Notes: generated by a model not told the origin, from the letters alone. Positions 1 through 11,600 are shown, counted from the first letter of the stretch. The stretch is DNA of 64,000 nucleotides from Tipula vernalis (GCA_958295665.1 OY282560.1:271300177-271364176), one strand, 5' to 3'. Numbers and translations are program-made.

Positions 1-194
1 TAACCGTAAATAATTTATAGTCAAAATACAGTCAAAATTGTAGCAAATCGTACTTTGCGCCGACAGTACAAGAAATTTTGATTAGAGACCAATGTTACTA
101 TCGTAATTCAATAAATTACATTCAACAAAGTTCCAAGTCTTCAAAAAATTGGAATACAACAATAAAAAGAGCATAAGAATTCTTCTTTAATTCA

Positions 195-818
195 ACGGCT
201 TACACCTGATAAGAATTAGTCGAAATAGTTCCGTTGCAACTTGCCGAAAATCGAAAATAGGCATTTTATTCCACTCGTTATGCTGTATTGACCGAACTAA
301 GGTGTTAGTACGCCAATCTCAAAACCCTTAGCCCGAGAGAATTTTAGTTCGGCCAATACAGCAGAATGAGTGGAATAAAATATTAAAATCGAAGCGTATT
401 CCCAGCCCATTTTCGATTTTCTGCAAGTTGTCACGGAATGATTTAGAATATTTCTTGTCAGAAATAAGGTGTTTGTATGCAAATCTCAAAACCCTATAGC
501 CTTAACTCGAGAGAATTTTAGTTCGATCAATACAGCAGAACGAGTGAAATAAAATGTTAAAACCGAAGCGTATTCCCAGCGTGTTTTCGATTTTCGCCAA
601 GTTGCCACGGAACAATTTCGACTAATTCTTATCAGGTGTAAGCCATTGGTACGCCCATTTCAAACCCCTATAGCTTCCATCCGAGAGAATTTTAGTTCGG
701 TCAATACAGCAGAACGAATGAAATAAAATGTTAAAACCGAAGCGTATTCCCAGCCCATTTTCGATTTGTTGTCAGAATTAAGGTGTTAATATGCCAATCT
801 CAAAACGCTATAGCCTTT
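195..818. repeat. Array of a ~170 bp tandem repeat with an inverted unit at its left edge
   Basis: Successive units begin near 300, 469, 640 and 779. Each carries the same ordered landmarks: AAGGTGTTAGTACGCCAATC, a CCGAGAGAATTTTAGTTCGG-like stretch, CAATACAGCAGAACGAGTG, GAAGCGTATTCCCAGC and GCAAGTTGCCACGGAA. Unit spacing is about 169, 171 and 139 bases. Bases 195-297 hold the same unit in the opposite orientation, so the array has a head-to-head junction at about 297. Short open frames across it are by-products of the repeat. It resembles a satellite or a repeat-derived array; no coding function is visible. Confidence 0.8.
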
Positions 819-1560
819 ATTATTATTATTATTATTGGGGGGGCCATGCGGGCGATCAGCCACTTCGCACTGCGACCTAAAAGATCTATTGTGCTGGCCC
901 CAGCTTAATTATCCGTCCAGTCAATATTCAGGTTCTTAATGAACCTGAAAATACTGCCTCCCGGTACGTGATACATACTATCCGGGCCCATTGCTCTCCC
1001 TCCTAGATGTTTACTACAGCATGTAGTTCCGCTAGAAAGACAGTGGCATTGGAGCTCAAGGACCTCGAGAGGGTTGTCCCACTCCCGTATATTCCTACTC
1101 CTGCCCCGTATTCTGTTTGATTTTACTCTTACGAGTTGCTGGGAATTGCAAATCACCTGTAGGTCACCCAGCTTTACTACAGGAAGGCTAAATAAAACTG
1201 GAGGGTGCCTGGTATCCAGAGTCCGCATATTTTGGGCTGATTAACCTATCAGCCATTCATCTTTCGGCATATGCTGTTCCACCTTAGATTAGGGTTTTTT
1301 GTCAAGGTTTTCTCCTTTAGCGCCGTACTTTAGCCTGTGCCAAATGGCCAAAAATGTGCCAAGTGGCCTTAGTTACCAGTGGTTGCCACGAGGAGGCAGT
1401 ACGTACACTTGCGAATTGTGAACAGGTTACCCCTTACACAATTGTACCCATCACGCAGCTGCCTAATGACAAGACCAGAACAGCTCACGTGATGCGCACC
1501 CTACTGGAAGGTTACGGAGCTGGTAGATTAATCTACTCAACTTTGATCCCCCCCCCTCCA
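819..1560 (-). mobile_element. I-like LINE 3' fragment (copy A), RNase H remnant and TAA-repeat tail
   Basis: On the minus strand this ends in an (AAT)n/(TAA)n run (819-836), as expected for the 3' end of I-clade non-LTR retrotransposons. Around 1000-1110 the minus strand encodes a piece resembling the start of an RNase H domain (GIYGSGTTLS, then NATVFLAELHAVVN). A second, longer copy of the same sequence lies on the plus strand at 31270-32640 and shares its tail and RNase H-like piece. The fragment sits between units of the 170 bp repeat, which resumes at about 1565, so it inserted into the array. The I-clade label is inferred from the tail and RNase H only. Confidence 0.6.
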
Positions 1561-1711
1561 ATAGACGCCAAACCACCACGCTATAGCCTTAATCCGAGAG
1601 ATTTTTGGTTTGGTCAATACCCAGTGAAATTAGGTGTTAAAACCGAAGCGTATTCCCAGCCCATTTACCATTTTCGGCAAGTTGCCACGGAACGATTTAG
1701 AATATTTCTTA
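1561..1711. repeat. 170 bp repeat unit, continuation of the left array
   Basis: The landmarks CTATAGCCTTAATCCGAGAG, AAAACCGAAGCGTATTCCC and AAGTTGCCACGGAACGATTT recur in the same order and orientation as in the array at 195-818. The unit is cut by the Penelope-like element that begins at about 1712. Confidence 0.8.
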
Positions 1712-1872
1712 TTATGATAATAAAATACTTATTTTTAATTTTTTATTACAATATAAACTTGTTATTTATTTTATTTATGTAAGAAAACCTTTTTTTTTTC
1801 CCAAAATTAACAAATAACAATTTAAAAAACTTTCTTAATGTGATATTAAAAACATTTTATGTTTTATATTTT

Positions 1873-1910
1873 GGAAGACCGGTTTCGGATGTTCCTCCTT
1901 CGTCAGTTCC
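1873..1910 (-). ncRNA. Hammerhead-ribozyme-like motif, inverted copy
   Basis: Reverse complement of the motif at 3946-3983, within the inverted arm of the Penelope-like element. On the minus strand it has GGAA, the CTGACGA core, a short GGA/TCC stem, GAAA, and GGTC followed by TTCC, which can pair with the opening GGAA. Confidence 0.5.
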
Positions 1911-2344
1911 TTTAAAATTGATTCTAATTTTTTAAAACAATTTTTATAAAATAATTTTTATAAAATTGGTTGCTACTTATTTCTTGTTTTTTGTATTATT
2001 ATGTCGTAAATTTTATTTGTTTTTGTGTTGAGCTTTTCGTTCAGTATGAGTGGGTTGTTCCTGTTTTTATAAATTTCTATCTCTTCCATTCGGTCCATTT
2101 TATTGCCCTTTGGAAGTTTATATAAAATTATAAGGTTATTATCTATGTCTGTGTACTTATGTTTTTCGGTGTATAGATGTTGTGCATAGATTGATTTGAA
2201 TTTTGTGTTGGTGTTTGAGTTGTTTACTTCTTGGGTATGTTCAGTGAATCTTTGGGCGAATGAACGGCCTGTCTGTCCAATATAAAATTTTGGACAGTTA
2301 TTGCATTTTAATTTGTAAATACCAGTATCCAGATTGTTGTTTTG

Positions 2345-3883
2345 TCATTAGCAATTCGACGCATCTCTTAAATAAATATCAAATCTACAGGAGCAAAATG
2401 ATAAAACCTTCGGCTCCCATAATAACCGGATTACCCAAATTGCATAAAGAAAATATACCAATCAGACCACTAATAAATTTTACCACATCACCTACCTTCA
2501 AAATAGCAAAAATTCTCAATATCTGGCTTAACCATCACATCTTAAATAACAATTATTCAATAAAAAACAACCTGAAACTAGTAGAAAAAATTCACTATAT
2601 TTCCATCCCAACAGGCGCAAAACTAGCATCGGTTGATATCAAAAATATGTACACGCAACATCCCTATAGCCGAAACATTACATATCACACAAAACCTGTT
2701 AATTCAAAACAACATAGATACAATTAAAATCGTCGAGACCATAAATTTATTAAAAACAATATCCCATCAAAATTATTTCCAACACAATGGCGAAATGTTC
2801 ATCCAGACTGATGGATTAGCAATGGGGAATCCATTATCAGGAACTTTGGCTAACAACCACATAGAAAACAATAACATCATGAACGATAAAAACAAACCCA
2901 AAAATAACATAATTTACTGGCACAGATATGTTGATGACATATTGGTTTTATTTCAAGGCTCACTGAGGCAATTGGATAATTTTCACAAATACATTAATAC
3001 AATACACAAAAATATAAAATTCACAGTAGAAACCGAAGTTGACAAATCAATTAATTTTCTGGACATCACTATTACAAACATAAACCAAAGCCACCAATTT
3101 AAAATTTTTAGAAAATCAACACAAACAGATCATACAATTGACAACTCATCATATCACCCACCACAACATAAATATGCTGCATACAATCACATGGTATATA
3201 GGTTAAATAATATACCAATGAACGAAACAGATTACATGGAAGAGCTCAACACAATAAAAACAATTGCAACCAAAAATGGATTTGATAAAAATTTAGTACA
3301 CCGGTTGAATTTCAAAATTAGACATAAAATGCAACAACAACTATTCACCACATTATATAATTACGTGGATACAGATAACGAAATGAAATACATCAGTATG
3401 GAATACAATGGAAGGAGCAGTAAATTTATGAATAAAATATTAAAGCAATATGGATATACACTGGCATACAGAACTAACAACAAAATAAAACATAAATTGA
3501 ATACAACCCAAAACAACAATCTGGATACTGGTATTTACAAATTAAAATGCAATAACTGTCCAAAATTTTATATTGGGCAGACAGGCCGTTCATTCGCCCA
3601 AAGATTCACTGAATATACCCAAGAAGTAAACAACTCAAACACCAACACAAAATTCAAATCAATCTATGCACAACATCTATACACCGAAAAACATAATTAC
3701 GCAGACATAGATAATAAGAACCTTATAATTTTATATAAACTTCCAAAGGGCAATAAAATGGACCGAATGGAAGAGATAGAAATTTATAAAAACAGGAACA
3801 ACCCACTCATACTCAACGAAATGCTCAACACAAAAACAAATAAAATTTACGACATAATAATACAAAAAACAAGAAATAAGTAG
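2345..3883 (+). pseudogene. Penelope-type reverse transcriptase / GIY-YIG endonuclease, frameshifted
   Basis: The first half carries ITGLPKLHKENIPIRPLINF, a typical early RT motif, then ASVDIKNMYT, the first catalytic-Asp motif. Near 2655 an extra base shifts the frame; reading resumes as NIPIAETL in the second frame (nominal start 2633) and continues to 3883 with LAMGNPLSG and the catalytic YVDD at about 2929-2940. The C-terminus (3527-3620) has GIYKLKCNNC, YIGQTGRSF and a downstream Glu/Asn-rich part, matching a GIY-YIG nuclease. Open frame upstream of about 2345 is antisense to the duplicated 3' arm and is not real N-terminus. The protein would copy its RNA at a nicked target in the nucleus. 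Truncated and frameshifted, so not active as it stands. Confidence 0.88.
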
Positions 3884-3945
3884 CAACCAATTTTATAAAA
3901 ATTATTTTATAAAAATTGTTTTAAAAAATTAGAATCAATTTTAAA

Positions 3946-3983
3946 GGAACTGACGAAGGAGGAACATCCGAAACCGGTCTTCC
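3946..3983 (+). ncRNA. Hammerhead-ribozyme-like motif in the Penelope 3' region
   Basis: Order seen: GGAA, CTGACGA (matches the CUGANGA core), GGA..TCC able to form a short stem II, GAAA, CCGG as a minimal stem III, then UC followed by TTCC, which pairs with the first GGAA as stem I. Hammerhead ribozymes with very short stem III are established in Penelope-like elements, where they are thought to act in pairs. Here the partner copy is in the opposite orientation at 1873-1910. Activity is inferred from the motif only. Confidence 0.6.
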
Positions 3984-4194
3984 AAAATATAAAACATAAA
4001 ATGTTTTTAATATCACATTAAGAAAGTTTTTTAAATTGTTATTTGTTAATTTTGGGAAAAAAAGGGTTTCTTACATAAATAAAATAAATAACAAGTTTAT
4101 ATTGTAATAAAATATTAAAAATAAGTATTTTATTATCATAATAATATATAAGTGATATAAGCCACGGCAAATTGAAAATAAAAATGGATTCATA

Positions 4195-4300
4195 CCAATT
4201 TTATAGTTCGAATATTTCTTGTCAGAAATAAGGTGTTAGTATGACAATCTCAAAACGCTAAGACCTTAATCCGAGAGAATTTTAGTTCGGCGACTATAAG
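4195..4300. repeat. 170 bp repeat fragment right of the Penelope element
   Basis: Contains GAATATTTCTTGTCAGAAAT, AAGGTGTTAGTATGACAATC and CCGAGAGAATTTTAGTTCGG, the same order as in the array at 195-818, so the Penelope element split the array. Confidence 0.75.
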
Positions 4301-5942
4301 GCTTTATCTCTTGTAATGGCGGAATAGAATTTAAAGCGCTACCATAATACGCATATGAAAAACCAAACATTTTATATTCTTTTAATTTAAAATTTAATAT
4401 TCAAGATTAATTTTCATTTTTTTTTATAAAAAAAATAATTTTAAATTTGAATTTAGAAACTAAGTTAAATTTGTTTACACGATGGTGCCACATTTTCTTC
4501 AACATCTACACTTTTCTGGATAGCTACACTTTAGTTAAGAAAAATGAACCAAAGCATTTCGGGCTGAATTTCGGGGTAACCTTACAGACTTGTTTTGTGG
4601 TTGATAAAAATAATTTTAATATTCCGTTATGTTACAATAACGTTTCACAACACTGGTTAATTATAAAATAACAGTTATATCTTAACGGTTAAGATTAAAC
4701 TGTTATTTTATAAAGACAATTTATTGTTTTTGTTTTGCCTATCGTACTAATTGAAATCCTTCTACGGGAGAATTGTTTACTTTGAGTGTTTGACATAAGC
4801 TACAGAAAAAGTCGGCGATAAAACCCAAATGTCAAATATTTATATAGAAAATGGAAAAACTTGCAGTGTGTCAGTACTTGATTAAAACCAATTAATTTGA
4901 CTTTTGTTTATAAAAATTAATTCATCTTCGAAACAAATGGAATTTTTTATATTTTAAATTACGATCGATCGTTTAAAAAAAAACAGTTTGGCGCTTTTCG
5001 TCAATATTTTTAAAAATAAAAATGCATCCTTGTGGACATTCAAAATGTGGACATAGCATTTGTGTGCTTTAAGCTCGTTATGCGTTCATTCAAATCATTT
5101 TTTTTTGTTTGATTAGTCCATTTGTCATTATGTTGTTCATGCAAAAAATTGTGAAAAGCAGTTTTCAAATCTTATTTTACTAGTTTCAAATAAACATTTA
5201 ATTAAACATTACATTTATCATTTATTTATTTCAATTTTTATAATTATTGTTTTCATGAAAAATATTTAGTTGAACATAAACAGAATTTATAAACGTTTAA
5301 ATTTATAAGTGATTAATGAAATACTTGATTATATTAAATTAAAATAAAAATAAAGTTTTAGAAATTTTAATTTTGCATTTTCATTATTGTTTTGATGTTT
5401 ATTAATGAAAAGAACACTTTAAATATAAGAATTTCAATTTTTATATTTTTTCTTTTCATTAATGAAAATATAAAATTAAAAGTTCCAAATTAAGAATTTT
5501 ATTATAATCTCTTTGCAAAATTGATTTTTTTTTTAAATTGAATTTATTTATTTAATACATGTCAATCCTCCTGTATCCATATTTCTGAATGAAATAGTGG
5601 TGGAGGGACCGTAAATTAGTTAAACATAAAACAATTAATTGAAAGGGTGCAAGAGACAAAAAACATTAATTATAATCTTATAGAAATTACATAATATCTG
5701 AAAATAATTTTATATAACAAAAAAATATAAACTTAGAGTGTTCTTTAATTAATCAGTTCTAGTTGCAGGTAACTAAATAAATAAACCTTTAATAAGATTT
5801 GTATTTGGAAAAATTTGGAAATCTGTAATATCCTCACGTAGTGGAAAGAAAATCTACTAATCATAAGCCGCAATTTGATGGATAACATATGAAAAACCAT
5901 ATAAAACACTATAATAAACTATGTATATAGGTAATTTGGAAA
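4301..5942. other. AT-rich stretch, nothing recognised
   Basis: An open frame of 74 codons near 4447 has no motif I recognise. The rest is AT-rich with many stops in all frames. No inverted-repeat pair or coding similarity was seen. Confidence 0.5.
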
Positions 5943-6394
5943 GGGTGGTCCATCTAGCGTTTGCAATTTCAACTGCCAGTTATTTCGAATATGGCAACAA
6001 TTACGTCATTCATGTTATGACAGAAAATTAGTAAAATGTTTGACATTTATGAAATGGTTCGCTGTATGTTTGAACAAAATTGGGAAATATTGAAACAAAA
6101 GTGGTGTTCAAAATTCAAAGTGGTGAGTCTTCTACCCAAACTGTAAGAAATTTACGTGGAAAATCGAAGTTGCCATTGATGAGATAGGCCCCCATACAAT
6201 TGAAAATGTTCTGAAAAATTGGGTTGACAGAATGGGGTACTGTAAAGCCAGACGTGGAAGTTATTTGAATGAAATTGTGTTCCATACTTACTGGCAACGT
6301 GTACTCTTTCTAATAAAATAAAACGCTTTGAAAAATATTCATTCGTCTTTGAATTTAGAGCCAAATTAAATTGTAAACGTTAGATGGAGCACAC
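5943..6394 (+). mobile_element. Short Tc1/mariner-type element with terminal inverted repeats
   Basis: The left end GGTCCATCTAGCGTTTGCAA and the inverted right end (read inward as GCTCCATCTAACGTTTACAA) match over about 18 of 20 bases. Inside, plus-strand pieces resemble the C-terminal end of insect Tc1/IS630-type transposases: a W-V-D-R-M-G-Y-C run followed by RRGSYLNEIVFH. These are split by stops and frameshifts, so the element is a deletion derivative. Minus-strand open frames here are shadows. The superfamily is inferred from the terminal repeat style and the C-terminal similarity. Confidence 0.55.
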
Positions 6395-7030
6395 GTTATA
6401 AACGAACCATACTAAATCGAATTATCAAGTTATTGCTTGTCCAAAAATGTGTCTTCCTCGAGTACATTTTAAACATAAACTTAACTGACTCTGCAACTCA
6501 CCCAATCGGCTATAGGTAAAAAACTATCAATAAGCAAGCTCTAATTTAAATTTAATCAGGTGGAATATTTTAAATGTTAGACTTCAACTTATAACTTTCA
6601 AAAAATATTCTACATCGGTCAAGTTCAACAACAATTTTGTTTGGATTTTTCTATATCTTTAAATATGGATCTAGCTTATTAAAAATATAAGGAGCAATAA
6701 AACTAAAAATGTTTATGAAGCGGGTTTTGGTTCGTTAGTCAAAATCACTTCTTAAGTTGTAAGGCGAACACCGAGTATTTAGGCTACCACTCCTTTTAAA
6801 AAATAGTTTTCAAAGTTTAAATAAGGGATATGAATGATCGAACCTTTTAGCCGAATAAACCATTCTTATTGCGTGCATTTGTACTTTAGTTATCAAATCA
6901 AGATTTGAGATGTTCTAGGTGACAATAAAAGACGGAGATTGATGCTTTTTTTCTTATCTACTCCTAGAATGCTTTTTCAAATTTTTTGTTTCTTATGTAT
7001 ACATTATAATAAAGTTTTTTCATTAAAAAA
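6395..7030. other. AT-rich stretch, nothing recognised
   Basis: No coding pattern or repeat structure could be supported between the two transposon remnants. Confidence 0.5.
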
Positions 7031-7034
7031 ATCA

Positions 7035-7460
7035 GTTCTCTTTTAAGAGAGCCAGCAGTCTTCAAGTGAACCGCGAAACAGTTTGAAAAATAGCAAAAGA
7101 AAACCAGAACAACTATACGTACAAGCTACAATGCCTGTCTTCTTACACTCGTCATTATGACTGTATTTGGTCAAAAATCCCTCCCGAAGAAGCTCGAATT
7201 GTTGCCAGGAGTCAAAAACATAAATCTGTTATGGTTTGAGCTGAATTTACCGCTATGGAAAAGCTTCCGCTCAAATTTATCAATTATCGTCGTTATGGAA
7301 TGGCCACCGTATTCGCCGGACTTAAATTCTCTCGACTATTTTATTTGGTCATCTTTGGAGACTAAAGCCTGCTCCATTCATTGCGTTCTGCCATTGTCAT
7401 CAAGGGTTTAGGAAGAAATGCTTCTAGAAATGCTTCGAACCGCTGCTGAAAAATTTAATA
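7035..7460 (+). pseudogene. Tc1/mariner transposase remnant
   Basis: Pieces in two plus-strand frames: an N-terminal-like VNRETV/KIAKEN run (about 7062-7100), then KIPPEEARIVARSQKHKSVM (about 7172-7230), then WPPYSPDLNSLDYFIWSSLE (about 7302-7361), which holds the conserved region around the last catalytic residue. The central Asp region is deleted and the frame changes in between. Products of this family cut and paste DNA between TA sites. This copy is clearly dead. Confidence 0.75.
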
Positions 7461-7794
7461 AAAATTTAAAGGTATACCATATATTGATGTTTATGGGGTA
7501 TATTTTGAAATTTTTTAATTTTTCTATTAAATAATCATGTTATTTACAAGTCTATAAAATCTTCAAATTACTTGGTTCAATTTATTTAGAAATACACTCG
7601 GTAGACACCACCCCAACAGCAAAACAGTATTGTAGAGTTGAATCTACAAATGCAAAATTTTTCAGCCGAAATAGTGCTTATGGCCTGAGAAGAAAAAGCT
7701 TATAAATTTAAGTCAACCTGATGGCAAGCAACTTTGAGAGTAACTTGTACAATCAATACTATGCGCTACAAGTGAATATTCTGCTGGGTTGGAA

Positions 7795-8225
7795 ACAGTT
7801 TTGATCAAATATGTATTAGGAATCTTTATGATTTACAACAACAAAAAATCTTATTCATTCCTCCGGTTGGAAATGGCACGTAGCCCATTTGATACACTAT
7901 ACATAAAGCTAAAAATTTAACTTAGTTGCATCTTATAACAAACTCTATGATTTTTAAGATTTATTGGTTTTCGTCGCGAATGCAAAACTACTCAAACATT
8001 ATGAATCGGTATAAAGACAGCAACAAAAAAATGATATTCAACCCCTTCGTTTGGAAATGGCACATGACCCATATGATAAAGAAACATAAAGCTACTAATT
8101 TAATTTTGTCGCATTTTACAACAAACTATAGGACTTTTAAGGTTTTTTGTTATTTACTGAGAATGCAAAACTATACGCAAGGAATAGGAATCAGTAATAT
8201 ATATTTCACTCAAAATTCCAATAAA
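7795..8225. repeat. ~185 bp tandem repeat, about 2.4 copies
   Basis: GGAAATGGCAC, then CATAAAGCTA, CATTTTACAACAAACT-like and GCGAATGCAAAACTA-like landmarks recur at 7868-7992 and 8053-8178, a spacing of about 185 bases, with a partial earlier unit before 7868. A 121-codon open frame at 7926-8291 runs through it and is most likely incidental. Confidence 0.65.
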
Positions 8226-8602
8226 AATTGTATGGCACAAAGTTTATATTTTGTTATTTGGTATAATCTTCCCTATTATTCAGAAATATAAAGGACGAAT
8301 TATTCTGAAATAATAGAATTTTCACTTTTAATTTTTAAATGATTGAGTAAAAAAGCCTAAAAATGATGGATGACGGTGGAGTTTCGTACAATACAAGGTA
8401 TTTAGACAATATGTTTACCTTACATGACAACAAATAAGTTGTTTAGAAGAAAGGGGGAAAAAGTAAGTTACCTCGCGAACTTTAACTAAACAAATAAGTT
8501 TGGGTTTAGGGAAGAGGAAGCAACTAATACTATTAGCAAGTAAATATAAATGTCTAACTGTAAGGCAAAACTAAAAAGTATTTCAATGGGGATACGGTGT
8601 AT
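8226..8602. other. Unassigned sequence left of the rDNA fragment
   Basis: No similarity to 28S rRNA was seen left of about 8600, and no coding pattern. The rDNA therefore starts abruptly here. Confidence 0.5.
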
Positions 8603-8617
8603 GTCAAGAAATTCAAA

Positions 8618-8659
<42 letters not shown>
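8603..8659 (+). rRNA. 28S rRNA gene fragment, left of the R2 insertion
   Basis: The stretch GTCAAGAAATTCAAACAAGC followed by GCGGGTAAACGGCGGGAGTA and ACTATGACTCTCTTAAG matches the highly conserved 28S segment that ends at the R2 target site. Compared with the usual insect sequence there is a short deletion near GTCAA and a G-to-A change in AAACAAG. The last G of CTTAAGG is missing at the junction. Only about 57 bases are present, so this is a fragment and not a functional gene. Confidence 0.92.
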
Positions 8660-11600
8660 AGGCAGGGACCCTCTGATTTTTCATGGGGTACGGGATTGAC
8701 GACCCCGCCGTACCTGAGTTAATTGCAGTGTCTGTTTCCATAGTTTGGGCGGCTGCGAGCGGGCGTCTGTCTTGGATCAAGCGGCTCGCTATATAAAAGT
8801 AGGCAGCAGGGGACTTGGTACTTGTGACTAAGTTCGGGCAGTAGCAACCCCGCGCACCCCGAGTTGCTCGCTGTAAGGTTCAAGCTTGCTTGGCCACGTG
8901 CCAGATCTCCCATCTGAGGATGGCAGTGGGCTGCAGTGATGGTCTTCCACAAACTTCGGTTTGAAGTCATTTCTGTTGGAGATTGGTTTGGCTATTTAGC
9001 CTATGTATGGGTGTGTTGCCAGCTCATCCATACTTAATGTGTTGGCTCAATAAATAATAAAAGAAACATTTATACCGTCGGCGTACCTCGGAGCGTCGGC
9101 CCAGCACAGCTCCATCTTGAGCCGTCACTATCACCAACGGATAACTCCATGTCATCGCCACAGGCCCAGTCGTCACCAGTATCACCGAATCAGGGAACAT
9201 CCACGAGTGCTCAGTTTAGATGCTCCTTTTGTGACAGGTCCTTCACCACCAAAAAAGGACTAGGTGTACATGTTCGGCACACACATCCGGACGAGGCGAA
9301 TGAACAAGTAAATATCGCGCGTTCAAAGTGGGTTTGGTCGGATGAGGAGCTAAGATTAATGGCTAGGGAGGAGGCTTTAGCCTCTAAACAGGGAGTTCCG
9401 TTTATCAACAAACATCTTCAGGGCCTAACTTCTGATCGAACGCTTGATGCTATTAAGTCAGTAAGACGCCGTCAAGATTATAAACATCTTGTCATGGCGG
9501 CGTGCCAGGACCTTGAGGTTTCCTCGTTGTCTAACAGCAATGTGGAGTCTCATGATAATCTCCCAAACAACCCCGACCATATCTCTCCAAACGGGGGGCC
9601 GGGCTTTTCGGAGTCACCGCCCCGTAGCTATAACCCAATTGATACCTCGTCGTCTGTAAGCTGGAGTGACATGTATGGTGATATATATAACGCGATAAAC
9701 AACCTTATTGTGGTAGCCAAAAACATCAATGGCTACGAGGTATCTTCACTTGTTTTGGCAGCCCAAAGCTGCCTAGCGGGTGTTGATGTCTCAGAAAGTC
9801 TCCATACGTGGTTGCTCAAGGTGTTTCCATCAGCACCTCGGCGCAGACCAGTTACAACATCAGGTAGTGTGGGCCGTACCGTAATACCCGCGTGGAGGAA
9901 GCGTCGTCGGGAATATGCCAAAATGCAAACACTATACCGCAAGGATATGGGCGCAGCGGCCAAGTTAGCGTTGGACGGCTCCATTGACATACGTGTTCCT
10001 GATTTGAACCGTATGTTGGAATACTGGGGTCCGGTTTTTGAAACACCTTCCACTACTATCGGCAGTTCTGTCGATAACAGTGCGAACCAACGTCAGAATA
10101 CTGGCTCAATTTGACACCCGGTAACATGTGAGGAGGTCACTGCCATCAAGATCCCTCTTTCCTCGGCGCCTGGTTTGAATGGAATCACATCAAGGCAATG
10201 GAGATCGGTGCCTGCTACTGTTAAGGCACTCTTTCTCAATACCGTAATGGCCTCTGGGGGCTTTTCCGATAAACAATTAATAAGTCGCACTGTTTTTGTA
10301 CCAAAAAAGTCTAACGCCGAACACCCAGGCGACTTTAGACCAATCAGTGTGGCTTCGGTCATAGTCCGTCATCTTCACAAGATTTTTGCATTACGGTTAC
10401 GTGATGCTAATCTTGTTGATGACGGGCAGAGATGCCTAGATGATGGCTGCGCTGAGAACATCTCGATGTTGGCTTCATTGTTGGAGGACTCGGGGCGAGA
10501 ACTTAGGGAGCTACATATAGCTTCCCTGGACTTAGCCAAGGCCTTCGACAGTGTCAACCACTTCGCTATTACCGATGCATTGGTACGGCGCGGATTGTCG
10601 GAAAAGTTTATCAGATATATAAGTAAGGCTTACAGTAACAGCTCTACGGTATTAGAAGTTGGTAGAGATCGCTCCCACACCATTAAAGTGTTGAGGGGGG
10701 TCCGACAAGGTGATCCTTTGTCAACTATCATCTTTGCCCTTGTCGTTGATGATGTCCTAGCCGTGGTGCCACGCGAGGTAGGCTACACCATACAGGGGGC
10801 GTTGGTTAACGAAATTGCGTATGCTGACGACCTCCTTATAGTCACATCTACGGTGTCTGGCATGAAAATCACCCTCTCAAGGGGGGTTAACACTAAATAC
10901 AACTAAGTGTTCAGCGTTGTCCATCGTTCCTGCTGGCAAACAAAAAAAGTATAAAATACTTAGTGAACCGCAATTTCAACTAGCGGATGGCTCGTATCTA
11001 AAACAACTGGTCGCCTCGCAAGAGTGGCGGTACCTTGGTATCGACTTACGACCGATCGGGCCAAAGAAAGCCAGCAGTGATTTAGTGCCGATGTTCGACA
11101 GACTGACGAAAGCTCCGCTAAAACCACAGCAGCGACTGCAAATTGTTCGTTGCTTTTTAATTCCGCGTTTTTACCACCAACTTGTCCTGGCCGGCGTGAC
11201 TTTAGGGAAGCTAAAGGCCATGGATAAACAAGTTCGCCAGTACGTGGCTCAGACTTCCACCGGATACACCGGTTGGTTTTTTCCATGCATCTATAAAAGA
11301 TGGGGGACTTGGTTTACCAGCATTTAACACCACAGTGCCTGCTTTAGTGTTTTCTAGACTGAGCAACCTCGTGCACTCTATCTCCCCAGCTGTCCGAGCA
11401 ATCGCGGACTCTAGATGGGTTAGTAGTAGGCTCAACTGGAGCCAAAAAGCTCTCACACGAGATAGTGAGTTCCTTAACACCAAGGACGAAAGGGAGGGCT
11501 GGTGGGCTAAGTACATTCACCGGTCTAATGATGGCTTGGAAATAAGAGATGCATGTAAGACTAACCTTTCAACATCGTGGGTGAATTATGGAAGTCTTGC

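Larger units (their letters stand above)
1712..4142 (+). mobile_element. Penelope-like retroelement with an inverted copy of its own 3' end
   Basis: The core (about 2345-3883) encodes a reverse transcriptase followed by a GIY-YIG nuclease, the combination that defines Penelope-like elements. The left ~630 bases (1712-2341) are the near-exact reverse complement of the right ~630 bases (about 3510-4142), including the GIY-YIG coding end and the 3' untranslated region. Inverted, partly duplicated termini are known for this class. The outer ends lie in 170 bp repeat sequence, which resumes at about 4200. A frameshift and a missing N-terminal region make this copy non-autonomous. The left inverted arm cannot supply the normal 5' coding part, so the element is 5'-truncated. 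Confidence 0.88.

Noticed and set aside
1354..1782. 142-codon plus-strand frame
   Set aside because: It runs across the antisense LINE fragment, a 170 bp repeat unit and the Penelope edge, so it is a chimera of repeats.
2260..2344. N-terminal part of an open frame leading into the Penelope RT
   Set aside because: This stretch is the reverse complement of the GIY-YIG region near 3510-3590, so it is the inverted arm and not genuine RT N-terminus.
8719..8970. Minus-strand open frame of 83 codons in the R2 leader
   Set aside because: It lies opposite the R2 5' untranslated region and has no motif; taken as chance in a GC-richer stretch.
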